Origin: Pirellulales bacterium
Lineage (GTDB): Bacteria; Planctomycetota; Planctomycetia; Pirellulales; Lacipirellulaceae
Direction of reading: 5' to 3'
Assembly: GCA_019636345.1 (NCBI GenBank)
Contig: JAHBXQ010000008.1
Location: forward strand, 1 to 64,000
DNA: 64,000 nt
Under the pieces are notes generated by a model that saw nothing but the letters and a program-made list of their open reading frames with translations, was not told the DNA's origin and made no database searches. A program made the translations under genes and the position numbers. Shown piece by piece: positions 47,018-56,192 of the stretch (position 1 is its first letter; each line of letters begins with the position of its first letter).

Positions 47018-48610
47018 ATGACCGCCCCCGCCTCGCCCCCGCTTCGCCGGGCGCTCTTGAGCGTCAGCGACAAGACGGGGCTCGTCGATTTCGCCCGCGA
47101 ACTGGTCGCCGCCGGGGTCGAGTTGTTCAGCACCGGCGGAACCCGCCGCGCGCTCGAGGAGGCCGGCCTGCCGGTCCGCGACGTCGCTCAGTACACCGGC
47201 TTCCCCGAGATGATGGACGGCCGGGTGAAGACGCTCCACCCGCTGGTGCACGGCGGGCTGCTCTGCCGGCACGATCGCCCCGACGACATGGCGTCGGTCG
47301 CGAAGCACGGCATCGCCACGTTCGAGCTGGTCGTGGTGAACCTCTACCCGTTCGAGCAGACCGTCGCCGACCCGAACGTGACGTTCGACGCGGCGATCGA
47401 GCAGATCGACATCGGCGGCCCGTCGATGGTCCGTTCGGCGGCCAAGAACCATGCGTTCGTCGCCGTGGCGACCAGCCCCCGGCAGTACGGGCGGATTGTC
47501 GAGGAACTGCAAACCTCCGGCTCGACGACCCCCGAGCTGCGGCGCGAGTTGGCCGCCGCGGCGTTCGCCCGCACGGCCGAGTACGACGCGGCGATTGCAA
47601 GCTACTTCGCCCGGGTGCAGGACGCCGAGGCCGCCTCGGCCGCGGGGCACGCGGCCCGGCTGTCGCTCACCCTGACTCGCAAGGCCCCGCTGCGGTACGG
47701 CGAGAACCCGCATCAATCGGCGGCGCTGTACGCCCTGCCCCATGCCGAGCCGCACGCCTTGGTGAACGCCGAGCAGTTGCACGGCAAGGAGTTGTCGTAC
47801 AACAACCTGCTGGACCTCGACGCGGCGCTGGCGATCGCCCGCTCGCTGCCGGCGCCGGGGGTGGCGGTCCTCAAGCACAACAACCCCTGCGGCGCCGCGA
47901 CGGGCGCCACGGTCGCCGAAGCCGCGGCCAAGGCGTGGGAGGGGGACCCGCTCAGCGCGTTCGGCTCGGTCCTGGGCGTGAACGTCCCGGTCGACGAGGC
48001 GATGGCCGAGTTCCTGGCCGAGCCGGGCAAGTTCGTCGAGGCGATCGTGGCGCCCGACTTCACTCCGGCGGCGCGCGAGATCCTGACCACCAAGCCCAAG
48101 TGGCGCGAAAACGTGCGGCTGCTCCGCGTCGGCGAAATTACCCCCGGCACAGCGGCGATCCAGCTCCGAGCGATCGACGGAGGCTACTTGGCCCAAAACG
48201 CCGACGATCTGCCCGACGATCCCGCCCACTGGCAGACCGTGACCGCCGTACAGCCGAGCCGCGCACTGTTGGCCGACCTGGAACTGGCCTGGGCCGTTTG
48301 CCGGCACGTGAAATCCAACGCGATCACGCTGGTCCGCGACGGCTCGCTCGTTGGCGCCGGCGCCGGGCAGATGAGCCGCGTCGACTCGGTCGAGATCGCC
48401 ATCCGCAAGGCCGCCGACCGCAGCGTCGGGGCCGTGCTCGCCTCGGACGCCTTCTTCCCGTTCGACGACTCGATCCACGCGGCGGCCGCCGCCGGGGTCA
48501 AGGCGATCATCCAGCCGGGGGGCTCCCGCCGCGACGAGGAGGTCATCGCCGCCTGCAACCAGCACGGCCTGCCGATGATCTTCACCGGCCGCCGGCATTT
48601 TCGGCATTAG
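47018..48610 (+). CDS. purH: Bifunctional AICAR transformylase/IMP cyclohydrolase
   Basis: A 530-residue enzyme catalysing the last two steps of IMP synthesis. The N-terminal IMP cyclohydrolase (MGS-like) domain runs from RRALLSVSDKTGLVDFARELV through STGGTRRALEEAGLPV to MVRSAAKNHAFVAVA (about 1-150). The AICAR transformylase domain includes LRYGENPHQSAALYALP, ELSYNNLLDLDAAL, the KHNNPCGAATGA loop and SDAFFPFDDSIHAAA, with the substrate-binding Lys/His. The length is close to E. coli PurH. A hairpin overlaps its stop (48609-48649). Confidence 0.95.
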   Translation: MTAPASPPLRRALLSVSDKTGLVDFARELVAAGVELFSTGGTRRALEEAGLPVRDVAQYTGFPEMMDGRVKTLHPLVHGGLLCRHDRPDDMASVAKHGIATFELVVVNLYPFEQTVADPNVTFDAAIEQIDIGGPSMVRSAAKNHAFVAVATSPRQYGRIVEELQTSGSTTPELRRELAAAAFARTAEYDAAIASYFARVQDAEAASAAGHAARLSLTLTRKAPLRYGENPHQSAALYALPHAEPHALVNAEQLHGKELSYNNLLDLDAALAIARSLPAPGVAVLKHNNPCGAATGATVAEAAAKAWEGDPLSAFGSVLGVNVPVDEAMAEFLAEPGKFVEAIVAPDFTPAAREILTTKPKWRENVRLLRVGEITPGTAAIQLRAIDGGYLAQNADDLPDDPAHWQTVTAVQPSRALLADLELAWAVCRHVKSNAITLVRDGSLVGAGAGQMSRVDSVEIAIRKAADRSVGAVLASDAFFPFDDSIHAAAAAGVKAIIQPGGSRRDEEVIAACNQHGLPMIFTGRRHFRH

Positions 48611-48649
48611 CGCTTTGCCAGCCCAAAAACTAGCCTTTGACAAAGCGCT
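48609..48649 (+). terminator. Possible purH terminator hairpin
   Basis: Arms agcgctttg (48609-48617) and caaagcgct (48641-48649) pair perfectly around a 23-base loop and overlap the last base of the stop codon. No T-run follows, so the call rests on stem and position only. Confidence 0.4.
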
Positions 48650-48741
48650 CGTGCTTTGCCGGCTTGCCCCCATGCCATGAGCGGACAGAGCGAGCCGCCG
48701 GCGCAGCACGCGAGGGTTTCGCCGGCAGAACGGCCAAGCCG

Positions 48742-48790
48742 GGTCGTGATCCCATTTGCGCCCCTCAATTTGGCAAATGGGATCACGACC
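48742..48790. repeat. Perfect 18-bp inverted repeat
   Basis: The arms ggtcgtgatcccatttgc (48742-48759) and its exact complement (48773-48790) surround a 13-base loop (gcccctcaatttg). It lies in the 393-base gap between purH and the DUF1559 gene; no gene is seen in that gap. Confidence 0.8.
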
Positions 48791-49003
48791 ACCAAGCCGC
48801 CGTCCCAGGCGGAAGTCTGCGGCCCTTCCCCCCTCTTGCTGGCTTTTTTCGGCCTCTTGGGCGATAATCCACGGCATCGCCGTCGATTTCAGTCTGCGCC
48901 GTCCCCGGCCCTGTCGCGGGGTCGGGTGCGCTCGTCTTGCGGCGCGGGACCGCCTGCGGTCCCTCAGGGGCACGCTTTGTACGCTAAGTCAGGAACCGGA
49001 ACG

Positions 49004-50125
49004 ATGAAGAGCTCGACCCGCCTCGCCCCCTTGCCGCGCCGACGCTTCGCGCCTCGATCCCGACATGGTTTCACGCTCGTGGAACTGCTGGTGGTCATCG
49101 CGATCATCGGCGTGTTGATGGCGCTGCTCCTGCCGGCGATCGGCGCCGCCCGCGAGAACGCTCGCCGGGCGACCTGCACGAACAACCTCAAGGAGATCGG
49201 CCGAGCGTTCGTGGCGCTGACGACCGCGGCGAAGAACAACGAGTTTCCCGGGTTCATTCAGGCTCAGAAGCTCGCGCCCGGAGCGTCCTACCTTCCTCCT
49301 CAACATCCTGCAGGTCATCCTGCGGGCAGTGTGATCATCAGTTGGGCAGCGAAGTTGCTGCCGCAGCTCGATCGACAGGGAGAATGGGACACGCTGCTCA
49401 GCGGGGGTATGAACAACCTTGGGAACCCGCAGCGAATCGACGCGTTCATCTGCCCGAGCGACGCGAAGACGAATCCCAACTTGGCGTACCTGACCTATAG
49501 CGTGAATTGCGGCGCCCCGGACGCCAACGGCTCGGGCCCGGCCGACTTCCCGGCCAACGGCATCTTCTACAACCGACTGCTGAACAACTCGCCGACGGTT
49601 CGCTTCGGCACGAAGGACATTAGCGACGGCGCCTCGATGACCCTGCTGGCCAGCGAGAACATCCACAAGGACGAGGATAATTCAAATTGGCTGACACTTT
49701 CACCGGGTCTATTGCCTAATCCATCGGGTCAATGGCCTGTTCCCTTGGCTGCGGTCGAGCAGCCGTACGGTTTGACGTGGGTGTTCAACAGTGCGAACCC
49801 GTTCGCCCCCTCTCTGGGAGGCACTCCGCAACAGGCGCCGATCAGCAAGTTGCGTGATGCGGACTCGTTGAATACTCCGTTTGCTCAAGCCGAGTCGGTC
49901 TACAGCCGGCCGGCGTCGTCGCATCCCGAGGCGGTCGTCATGGTCTTCGTCGACGGGACCGTGCGCACGGTCAAAGATACGATCGAGTATCGGGTCTATC
50001 AGCAACTGATGACTCCCAACGGCAGCAAGTGCCGCTGGAACGGGTACGCGGGGACGACCCCCGACGCGGTCATGCCCGAGCCGTTCTACAACATCGGCCA
50101 GTCGCTGTCCGAGTCGGACTTCTAG
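49004..50125 (+). CDS. DUF1559 protein with type IV pilin-like N-terminus
   Basis: A 373-residue protein of the large planctomycete DUF1559 family. Residues 22-46 are the prepilin-type cleavage/methylation motif [26 protein letters not shown], read here as the short pieces [10 protein letters not shown] and [13 protein letters not shown]; a type II/IV pilin peptidase should cleave before the Phe. The typical EN-A-R-R/C-T-N-N-L-K-E segment follows. The C-terminal part has the DUF1559 style [23 protein letters not shown], in which the usual HPGGAN is SSHPEAV. It probably forms pilus-like surface fibres or a secretion pseudopilus; exact role unknown. The start at 49004 follows an aggaa element. 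Confidence 0.9.
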   Translation: MKSSTRLAPLPRRRFAPRSRHGFTLVELLVVIAIIGVLMALLLPAIGAARENARRATCTNNLKEIGRAFVALTTAAKNNEFPGFIQAQKLAPGASYLPPQHPAGHPAGSVIISWAAKLLPQLDRQGEWDTLLSGGMNNLGNPQRIDAFICPSDAKTNPNLAYLTYSVNCGAPDANGSGPADFPANGIFYNRLLNNSPTVRFGTKDISDGASMTLLASENIHKDEDNSNWLTLSPGLLPNPSGQWPVPLAAVEQPYGLTWVFNSANPFAPSLGGTPQQAPISKLRDADSLNTPFAQAESVYSRPASSHPEAVVMVFVDGTVRTVKDTIEYRVYQQLMTPNGSKCRWNGYAGTTPDAVMPEPFYNIGQSLSESDF

Positions 50126-50337
50126 AAGCCGTTCTGGACTGCAATCCATGCGCGGCGGGCGCTAGATCCCGATGTACGACGGCGGCCGTTTCTTGCCGAC
50201 CGTTGCCTGCTGCGTCGGCGGCTCGCGCCGTCCGCTTGCGGTCTCGATCGCGTCTTGCGCCAGCGGCGCCAGCACGGCTCGCCCCGGCGCGTATCGCCGT
50301 TTCGCCGGTTCACGGGGTTTGCTACAAGCGGTCCCCT

Positions 50338-51486
50338 ATGCGGGCTGCTGCGAACCATCCGCCGTATGACTTTGCGATCGTCGGGGCCGGGCTGTTCGGC
50401 TCGGTCTTTGCGCGCTGCGCCGCCGATGCGGGCAAGCGGGCGCTGGTGGTCGATCGTCGGCCGCACATCGGCGGCAACTGCTACAGCGAGCGGGTCGCGG
50501 GGATCGAGGTCCACCGCTATGGGCCCCACATCTTCCATACGAACAACGCCCGCGTGTGGCAGTTCGTCAACCGGTTCGCCCGGTTCAACCACTATCGCCA
50601 TCGGGGCGTGGTGCGGCACGGCGAGCGGCTGTTTTCGTTTCCGATCAATCTGGCGACCCTCCATCAACTGTGGGGGACCGCGACGCCGGCCGCGGCCGAG
50701 GCGAAGCTCGCCGCCGTTCGCGAGCCGCAGCCGCTCGGGGCCGACGACCTGGAAAGCTGGATCGTCAGCCAAGTGGGACGCGAGCTGTACGAGATCTTCG
50801 TCCGCGGCTACACCGCCAAGCAGTGGGGACGCGACCCGCGCGAGCTTCCGTCGTCGATCATCAAGCGGATCCCCGTGCGACTCGCTTGGAACGACTGGTA
50901 CTTCGACGACGAGCACCAAGGGATCCCCGTCGACGGCTACACGCGGCTGTTCGAGAACCTGCTCGACCACGACCTGATTCGGGTCGAGACGGGGGTCGAC
51001 TTCTTCGCCGAACGAGCCGAACTGACCGCCGCGGCGGAGCGGGTCGTCTACAGCGGCAAGATCGACGAGTTCTTCGACTGTCGCTACGGGGAGCTCGAGT
51101 ATCGCTCGCTGCGATTCGAAACGATCGAAACCCGCGGCGACTTTCAGGGGGCGGCCATCGTCAACTACGCCGACGCCGCCGTGCCGTACACGCGGATCGT
51201 GGAGCACAAGCACTTCGCGATGCAGTCGTGCGACGCCACCGTGCTCACCTACGAGTATCCGCAGGCGTACAGCCGGGGGGGCGAGGCGTTCTACCCGATC
51301 CGCGACGAGCGCAACGCGGCCCTGTACGAGCAATATCGCCGGCTGGCCGCGGGGTCGAACGTGTTGTTCGGCGGCCGGTTGGGAAGCTATCAGTACTACG
51401 ACATGCACCAAGTGATCGCCCAGGCGATGGCCGCCGCGGAAAAGGCCCTCGCCCCGGGAGCGGCGACGGACGCGCGAGCGGCCTAG
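50338..51486 (+). CDS. glf: UDP-galactopyranose mutase
   Basis: A 382-residue FAD enzyme converting UDP-galactopyranose to UDP-galactofuranose, the donor for galactofuranose-containing surface glycans. It starts MRAAANHPPYDFAIVGAGLFGSVFA, with the FAD-binding GxGLxG motif, then VVDRRPHIGGNCYSE and YGPHIFHTNN. Later conserved stretches are PINLATLHQLWG, the FVRGYTAKQWG loop and VDYFADERAEL-like (here VDFFAERAEL), then FEYPQAYSRGGEAFYPI-like (TYEYPQAYSRGGEAFYPI). It is followed 105 bases later by a DUF707 gene, suggesting a shared surface-glycan function. Confidence 0.93.
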   Translation: MRAAANHPPYDFAIVGAGLFGSVFARCAADAGKRALVVDRRPHIGGNCYSERVAGIEVHRYGPHIFHTNNARVWQFVNRFARFNHYRHRGVVRHGERLFSFPINLATLHQLWGTATPAAAEAKLAAVREPQPLGADDLESWIVSQVGRELYEIFVRGYTAKQWGRDPRELPSSIIKRIPVRLAWNDWYFDDEHQGIPVDGYTRLFENLLDHDLIRVETGVDFFAERAELTAAAERVVYSGKIDEFFDCRYGELEYRSLRFETIETRGDFQGAAIVNYADAAVPYTRIVEHKHFAMQSCDATVLTYEYPQAYSRGGEAFYPIRDERNAALYEQYRRLAAGSNVLFGGRLGSYQYYDMHQVIAQAMAAAEKALAPGAATDARAA

Positions 51487-51591
51487 GAGGAACGATTGGC
51501 GATTTGCGTTTCGCCGATCAATTCGGCTCGCAAACCGCTCGCCGCCATGCCCCGGATTTTCCAGACTCAAGTCACCAACCACTCTCTTCCC

Positions 51592-52374
51592 ATGAACCGC
51601 AATCTCGTCATTAGCATCGTCGGCGACGAATCGGTCCATCGCACCTGGCTCGCCGGGACCGAGCCGCGGTCGTTCGACCTGTGTCTCGTCTACTTCGGCG
51701 ACCGCTGGGACCAGTGGGCGGGGGACGGCCAGTACTATCTGCGCCGCAAAGGGATCAAGTACCAATTGCTGTACGACCTGTTCCAGGACGAACTGGCCCA
51801 CCTGGTCGAGGAGTACGACCGATTCTGGCTGCCGGACGACGACGTCGCCGCGGACACGGGCACGGTGAACCGGCTGTTCGCGCTGGCCGCGAAGCACCGG
51901 CTGCAGATCTGCCAGCCGGCGATCGGCCGGGGGGACGTCAGCTTCGAAGCCACCCGGGCGCATGCCGGATACACGCTGCGCTACACGCGATTCGTCGAGA
52001 TCATGTGCCCGTTGTTCACCCGCAAGGCGCTGGTGCGGGCGATGCCGTTGTTCGCGGCCAACAAGTCGGCGTGGGGGATCGATTGGGTCTGGTCGTCGCT
52101 GTTCCGCGAGGACGAGGTGGGGATCGTCGACGCGGCGGCAGTGCACCACACGCGACCGCTCAAAGCGGGGGGAGTTCACGCCCGGCTGCAAAGCATGGGG
52201 GTCGATCCCGGCGCCGAGCACGCCGCGCTCATGCAGCAGTACGGCATCCGTAATCGGCGGTTCCATCGCCGCATCGTCCGCGATACGGCCCGACTCCGCG
52301 GGCTGGACGTCGCCGGGAACGAGGTGTGGACCTGCTCGCGGTGGCAGGACTGGTTCGGCCGCAAGGCGGCGTGA
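51592..52374 (+). CDS. DUF707 family protein, glycosyltransferase-like
   Basis: A 260-residue protein resembling DUF707 (PF05212). Recognisable parts are FDLCLVYFGDRWDQW, the acidic metal-binding-like FWLPDDDVAADTGTVNRLFALA (about 81-101), RYTRFVEIMCPLFTRKAL and WGIDWVWSSLFRE, and VDAAAVHHTRPLK. The DDD motif and fold suggest a GT-A glycosyltransferase-like enzyme acting on a surface glycan, though the activity of the family is not established to my knowledge. The ATG at 51592 is chosen over 51547 because the conserved region starts right after it. It follows glf and may use UDP-galactofuranose, by inference. Confidence 0.77.
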   Translation: MNRNLVISIVGDESVHRTWLAGTEPRSFDLCLVYFGDRWDQWAGDGQYYLRRKGIKYQLLYDLFQDELAHLVEEYDRFWLPDDDVAADTGTVNRLFALAAKHRLQICQPAIGRGDVSFEATRAHAGYTLRYTRFVEIMCPLFTRKALVRAMPLFAANKSAWGIDWVWSSLFREDEVGIVDAAAVHHTRPLKAGGVHARLQSMGVDPGAEHAALMQQYGIRNRRFHRRIVRDTARLRGLDVAGNEVWTCSRWQDWFGRKAA

Positions 52375-52399
52375 ACAACCTTGCGGGCCAAACTCCGGC

Positions 52400-52834
52400 T
52401 CACCCTGCCGCATAGCTGCGGAACGACGGTTCGTCGAGCACGATCCCTTCGAGCACCAGCTCGAACGCCAGCGTCGTCGCCGGCCAGCCGAGGCAAGCGA
52501 GCACGGCGTCGAGCGTTTCCGGCGGACAGTCGCCGTGGAGCTCGACTCGATGGAGCCGCTCCCCGAAGTCGAACAGATGCCCGTCGAGCTGCCAGCGGCG
52601 TTCCTCGGCGTCCCCGGCGATGACGAAGAACCCGTCCGGCTCGGCGTCGAGCCGCGGCAGCGCCGTCAGCGCATCGTACGCCGTCTCGAAGGTCACGGAG
52701 TGAAACGCGTCGAACGTCGGCGGGCGACCGTCGGGGGTGCGCAGCGGCGCAAGCTCGCTGCCGCGAAGCAGAAGCGGCGCGCTGGGAGCGACCCCCGCGG
52801 GGACGGCGTAGATGTTCGCGTGGAAGTTGAGCAT
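52400..52834 (-). CDS. Hypothetical protein
   Basis: A 144-residue soluble protein beginning MLNFHANIYAVPAG at the ATG 52834; a GTG at 52849 would add five residues. It has a YDALTALPRLDAEPDGFFVIAG segment and HLFDFGERLHRVELHGDCPPETLDAVL, with no signal peptide and no motif I recognise. It may be a planctomycete-specific family, which I cannot verify. It converges on the DUF707 gene with a 25-base gap and is separated from ribBA upstream by the inverted repeat at 52853-52932. Confidence 0.65.
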   Translation of the reverse strand: MLNFHANIYAVPAGVAPSAPLLLRGSELAPLRTPDGRPPTFDAFHSVTFETAYDALTALPRLDAEPDGFFVIAGDAEERRWQLDGHLFDFGERLHRVELHGDCPPETLDAVLACLGWPATTLAFELVLEGIVLDEPSFRSYAAG

Positions 52835-52852
52835 GCGCGTCTGATGCACTGC

Positions 52853-52932
52853 CCGCGGGCGGGGACGCCGCGGCTCGCGAGTTGTTGTTCAAGCGCAATC
52901 CGTCAAGCGAGCCGCGGCGTCCCCGCCCGCGG
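52853..52932. repeat. Perfect 26-bp GC-rich inverted repeat
   Basis: Arms at 52853-52878 (beginning ccgcgggcgggg) and 52907-52932 (ending cccgcccgcgg) are exact reverse complements, with a 28-base loop. It fills most of the 104-base gap between the hypothetical gene and ribBA. One arm occurs again at 36038-36063. Confidence 0.8.
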
Positions 52933-52938
52933 CGCACG

Positions 52939-54150
52939 TCACGCTTCCGGCAGCTTGTGCCCCATCTTCGTCCGCTTCGTCTCCAGGTATGCCGCGTTGT
53001 GGGGCGTGATCGGGGAGACGATCGGCACCTGATCGACCACCTCGAGATCGAACCCGCCGAAGACGAACGCCTCGGTCTTCTTGGGGTTGTTCGTCAGCAG
53101 TCGCACTTTCCGCAGGTCCAGGTCCTTGAGCAGTTGGATCCCGACGCCGTAGTCGCGGGGGTCGGCCATGTAGCCCAGGGCGAGGTTCGCATCGACCGTA
53201 TCCATCCCCTGGTCCTGCAGGGCGTAGGCCTTGATTTTTTCAACCAGCCCGATGCCGCGCCCTTCCTGCGGCAGATAGACCAAGACGCCTGCACCCTCGC
53301 GGGCGATCATGTCGAGAGCCATGTGCAATTGGTCGCCGCAGTCGCAGCGGAGCGACTCGAGCAAATCGCCGGTGAAGCACGACGAGTGCAACCGCACCAG
53401 CGGCGCCTCAGCCGCGGCCAGATCGCCGATGACGTAGACGACCGGCTCCTGCGTTTCGTACTTCACGCCGTAGGCGATAATCCGCCCGTGGCCGTACTTG
53501 GTCGGCAGCAGGGCCTCGGCTTTTCGGTAGACGAGCTTTTCGCGCTGCCGGCGATAGGCGATGAGCTGCTCGATCGAGATGATCGGCAGGGCGAAGCGCC
53601 GGGCCAGTTCCAACAGCCGCGGGCGGGTGGCGCGGTCGCCGTCGTCGTCGAGGATTTCGCACAAGACGCCGGCCGGTTGCAGGCCGGCCATCCGGGCCAA
53701 GTCGACGGCCGCCTCGGTGTGCCCCGCCCGCCGCAGCACGCCCCCCTCTTTGGCCACCAGCGGGAACAAGTGTCCGGGGCGGTTGAAATCGCTCGGCTTG
53801 CTCGCCGGATCGCAGATCGCCAGGATCGTCGTCGCCCGCTCGGCGGCGGTGATCCCCGTGCGGCTCGAGCGGTGATCGACCGGCACGGTGTAATTCGTCC
53901 CCAGCGGGGCCGTGTTCGACTCGACCATCGGGGCCAAGTCGAGCCGTTGGCTCACGTCGGGCAGAATCGGCATGCAAAGCTGACCCCGTCCGTGGGTGAT
54001 CATGAAGTTGATCACCGCAGGGGTCGCTTTCTCGGCGGCGCAGACGAAATCTCCCTCGTTCTCCCGGTCTTCGGCGTCGGCGACGATGATCACTTCGCCC
54101 CGCGAGATCGCGGCGACGGCTTCCTCGATGGTCGAAAACTGGCTGCTCAC
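52939..54150 (-). CDS. ribBA: Bifunctional DHBP synthase/GTP cyclohydrolase II
   Basis: A 403-residue fused enzyme for the first steps of riboflavin synthesis. It starts at a GTG (54150). Residues 1-205 are 3,4-dihydroxy-2-butanone-4-phosphate synthase, with VADAEDRENEGDF (metal-binding Asp and Glu), HGRGQLCMPI, VDHRSSRTGIT and RRAGHTEAAVDLARMAG. Residues about 206-403 are GTP cyclohydrolase II, with the zinc site SSCFTGDLLESLRCDCG (three Cys), LPQEGRGIGL and GYMADPRDYGVGIQLLKDL. The fusion order is standard. Upstream is the esterase gene, divergent. Confidence 0.95.
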   Translation of the reverse strand: MSSQFSTIEEAVAAISRGEVIIVADAEDRENEGDFVCAAEKATPAVINFMITHGRGQLCMPILPDVSQRLDLAPMVESNTAPLGTNYTVPVDHRSSRTGITAAERATTILAICDPASKPSDFNRPGHLFPLVAKEGGVLRRAGHTEAAVDLARMAGLQPAGVLCEILDDDGDRATRPRLLELARRFALPIISIEQLIAYRRQREKLVYRKAEALLPTKYGHGRIIAYGVKYETQEPVVYVIGDLAAAEAPLVRLHSSCFTGDLLESLRCDCGDQLHMALDMIAREGAGVLVYLPQEGRGIGLVEKIKAYALQDQGMDTVDANLALGYMADPRDYGVGIQLLKDLDLRKVRLLTNNPKKTEAFVFGGFDLEVVDQVPIVSPITPHNAAYLETKRTKMGHKLPEA

Positions 54151-54300
54151 GGGCGTGGTCGGGGGGACGGGGACGCGGGGCGGGGGCGGAAGGCGGGCGT
54201 GTCGTCACGGCGAAAATGCCGTTGCCGCGACGCACTCCTTGCGCAAATAGTATAGGAGGCCGCACGGCGGCTCACCAACGCCCTGCCGGGGGAGAAAACC

Positions 54301-55284
54301 GTGATTCGCTTGTCGCTGCCGTTGTTGCTCGTCGTTTCGTGGTGCGGTTCGTCGCAGCCGCCGGCGCTTGGAGCCAAGGAGCCCGTCGAAACCCTGTACG
54401 GCGAAACGTACGCCGAGCGACACGACGGGCCGCTGCGAGCCGACGCCTACTTGCCGCAGGGCGAGGGGCCGTTCCCCGGAGTCTTGGTCGTCCACGGCGG
54501 CGCATGGCGAATGGGTTCCAAAGCGCAGTTGGGAGGGATCGCCCGCCGGCTGGCGAACAACGGCTACACGGCCGTGGCGATCAACTACCGGTTGGCGCCG
54601 GCGCATCCGTTCCCGGCACAGGTCCTTGATTGTCAGGACGCCCTGCGGTGGATGCGCCGCGAAGCGCCGCGGCTGAAACTCGACCCCGAGCGAATCGGCG
54701 GGCTCGGTTACTCGGCGGGAGGGCATCTGGTGGCCCTGCTGGGGGCGCTCAACGGCCAGACTCTCCCCGCTCAGGTCGCCGCCGAGGAGGCGGACGACCA
54801 GGACGCCGCGGCCGGCGAATCGCAATCGGCCGGGAGTCCGGAGATCGACGAGTCGATCCGACTTCAGGCCGTCATTGCCGGCGGGGCGCCGTGCGACTTC
54901 CGGCCGATGCCGCTCGACTCGTTCCGGCTGGTCTACTGGCTGGGAGGAACGCGACGCGCCCGGCCGAACGCCTACCGCCTCGCCTCGCCCGCGGCGTTCG
55001 TGACGCCCGACGATCCCCCGATGTTTTTCTATCACGGCGAGGCCGACATGCTGGTCCCCGTGCTCAGTCCGCAGGAAATGTGCCGGGAACTTTCCGACGC
55101 GGGGGTGCCGAACGATCTCTTCATGGTGGCCGACCTGGGGCACACCCCCAGCGCCGGCAATCCCGAGGCTCTGGTCCGCGGGTTGGCGTTCTTCGAGAAG
55201 CACCTCAAAGGCGAGGCCGCCCCGGCCGAGGACCGGCAGAGCCCGGCCTCGATCTCGGCGTCCGAGGCCGGAGCGGCGCCATGA
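54301..55284 (+). CDS. Exported alpha/beta-hydrolase (esterase-like)
   Basis: A 327-residue exported alpha/beta-hydrolase starting at a GTG (54301) with a signal peptide (MIRLSLPLLLVVSWCGSS). It shows the oxyanion-hole motif VVHGGAW (about 63), the nucleophile elbow GLGYSAGGH (Ser at about 141), an Asp in YHGEADMLVP (about 247) and the His in DLGHTPS (about 281): a complete triad in the BD-FAE/hormone-sensitive-lipase style. It probably hydrolyses an ester of an unknown polysaccharide or small molecule outside the cytoplasm. Its stop overlaps the next ATG by one base pair of codons (ATGA), which indicates translational coupling. Confidence 0.88.
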   Translation: MIRLSLPLLLVVSWCGSSQPPALGAKEPVETLYGETYAERHDGPLRADAYLPQGEGPFPGVLVVHGGAWRMGSKAQLGGIARRLANNGYTAVAINYRLAPAHPFPAQVLDCQDALRWMRREAPRLKLDPERIGGLGYSAGGHLVALLGALNGQTLPAQVAAEEADDQDAAAGESQSAGSPEIDESIRLQAVIAGGAPCDFRPMPLDSFRLVYWLGGTRRARPNAYRLASPAAFVTPDDPPMFFYHGEADMLVPVLSPQEMCRELSDAGVPNDLFMVADLGHTPSAGNPEALVRGLAFFEKHLKGEAAPAEDRQSPASISASEAGAAP

Positions 55285-56192
55285 GCGATCCCGGCGCCGA
55301 CCAGCCCGGGGCCGAGGACCAGCCGGCGCCGCTGTCGCCGCTGCCGCGGGAGGAGTATGTCGAACAACGGCACCTGTTCCGCACGATGGGCGAGCAGATC
55401 CGCGAGAACGTCCCCGCCCAGGACATGCTGGCTGGGATCCGCGAAGAGGTGCTGGCGACGACCAAGCTGCCGATGGCGATCGACTTCATGCTGGCCGAGC
55501 TGCGGCACTTGGGGACCTTCAGCACGGCGATGCAGCGGCTGGGGCACTACTTCACGCCGTTTCAGTGCTACGTGACGGCCGAGGCCGAGGACGATCGGCG
55601 CCGGTTCGACATGCGAATCGCCCTGGAAATCCTGGCCCGCGAGGCGGAGTATCGGGCCCAAGGGATCAGCCGGCAGGGGTTGTTTCTCTATCAGCTCGAA
55701 GCGCTCAGTCGCAACCGGCTGGGGTACGACCGGGGACTCGAGGCGATCGCGGGGGATCCTTCCTACGACCAAGCGTGGCGGGAGTGGATTCTTACGGTCC
55801 GTCGGCAGATCGGGTTGGTCGAGACGGCCGACCTGATCTACGTCCGCAGCGAGTACTACCGAGAGCGGGCCGCGGCGCTTTCCCTGGGGGAGGAGTCTCC
55901 AGCCGAGCCGGAGGTCGCGGTGCTGTTCGGCCGACGCGAGGGGCGAATCGCCTGGGCGAATCGCCGCAAGGACCCGCTGTACCTGTTCGCGGCGCTCCAC
56001 CGGCAGTTGGGGTACCCGGAGGTCCCCCGGCCGCGAGCCGAAGACCCCGAGGAGCGGCTGTTGCCGGTGCTGGCGCGGCGGATCGAGCTGTTGGAGTCGC
56101 GGCTGAAGCTGGTCGAGGACGAGCAGCGCGGGGGCTTCGACCTGACGAAGTTCTATCAAAAGCCCCCCGAGCCGCCGGCGGAACGGGGGTAA
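55281..56192 (+). CDS. Conserved hypothetical protein coupled to the esterase
   Basis: A 303-residue soluble protein whose ATG overlaps the esterase stop (ATGA at 55281-55284), so the two are translationally coupled. The N-terminal 30 residues are Pro/Asp-rich; the rest is largely helical and charged (HLFRTMGEQIRENVPAQDM, MQRLGHYFTPFQCYVTAEAED, LARRIELLESRLKLVEDEQ). The last stretch has coiled-coil character. There is no signal peptide, which contrasts with the exported partner. I do not recognise the family. Confidence 0.75.
   Translation: MSDPGADQPGAEDQPAPLSPLPREEYVEQRHLFRTMGEQIRENVPAQDMLAGIREEVLATTKLPMAIDFMLAELRHLGTFSTAMQRLGHYFTPFQCYVTAEAEDDRRRFDMRIALEILAREAEYRAQGISRQGLFLYQLEALSRNRLGYDRGLEAIAGDPSYDQAWREWILTVRRQIGLVETADLIYVRSEYYRERAAALSLGEESPAEPEVAVLFGRREGRIAWANRRKDPLYLFAALHRQLGYPEVPRPRAEDPEERLLPVLARRIELLESRLKLVEDEQRGGFDLTKFYQKPPEPPAERG

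Noticed and set aside
48611-49003. Coding region between purH and DUF1559 gene
   Set aside because: The DUF1559 frame is open upstream to 48656, but the prepilin motif requires a start close to 49004; the upstream part contains a perfect inverted repeat and reads as non-coding.
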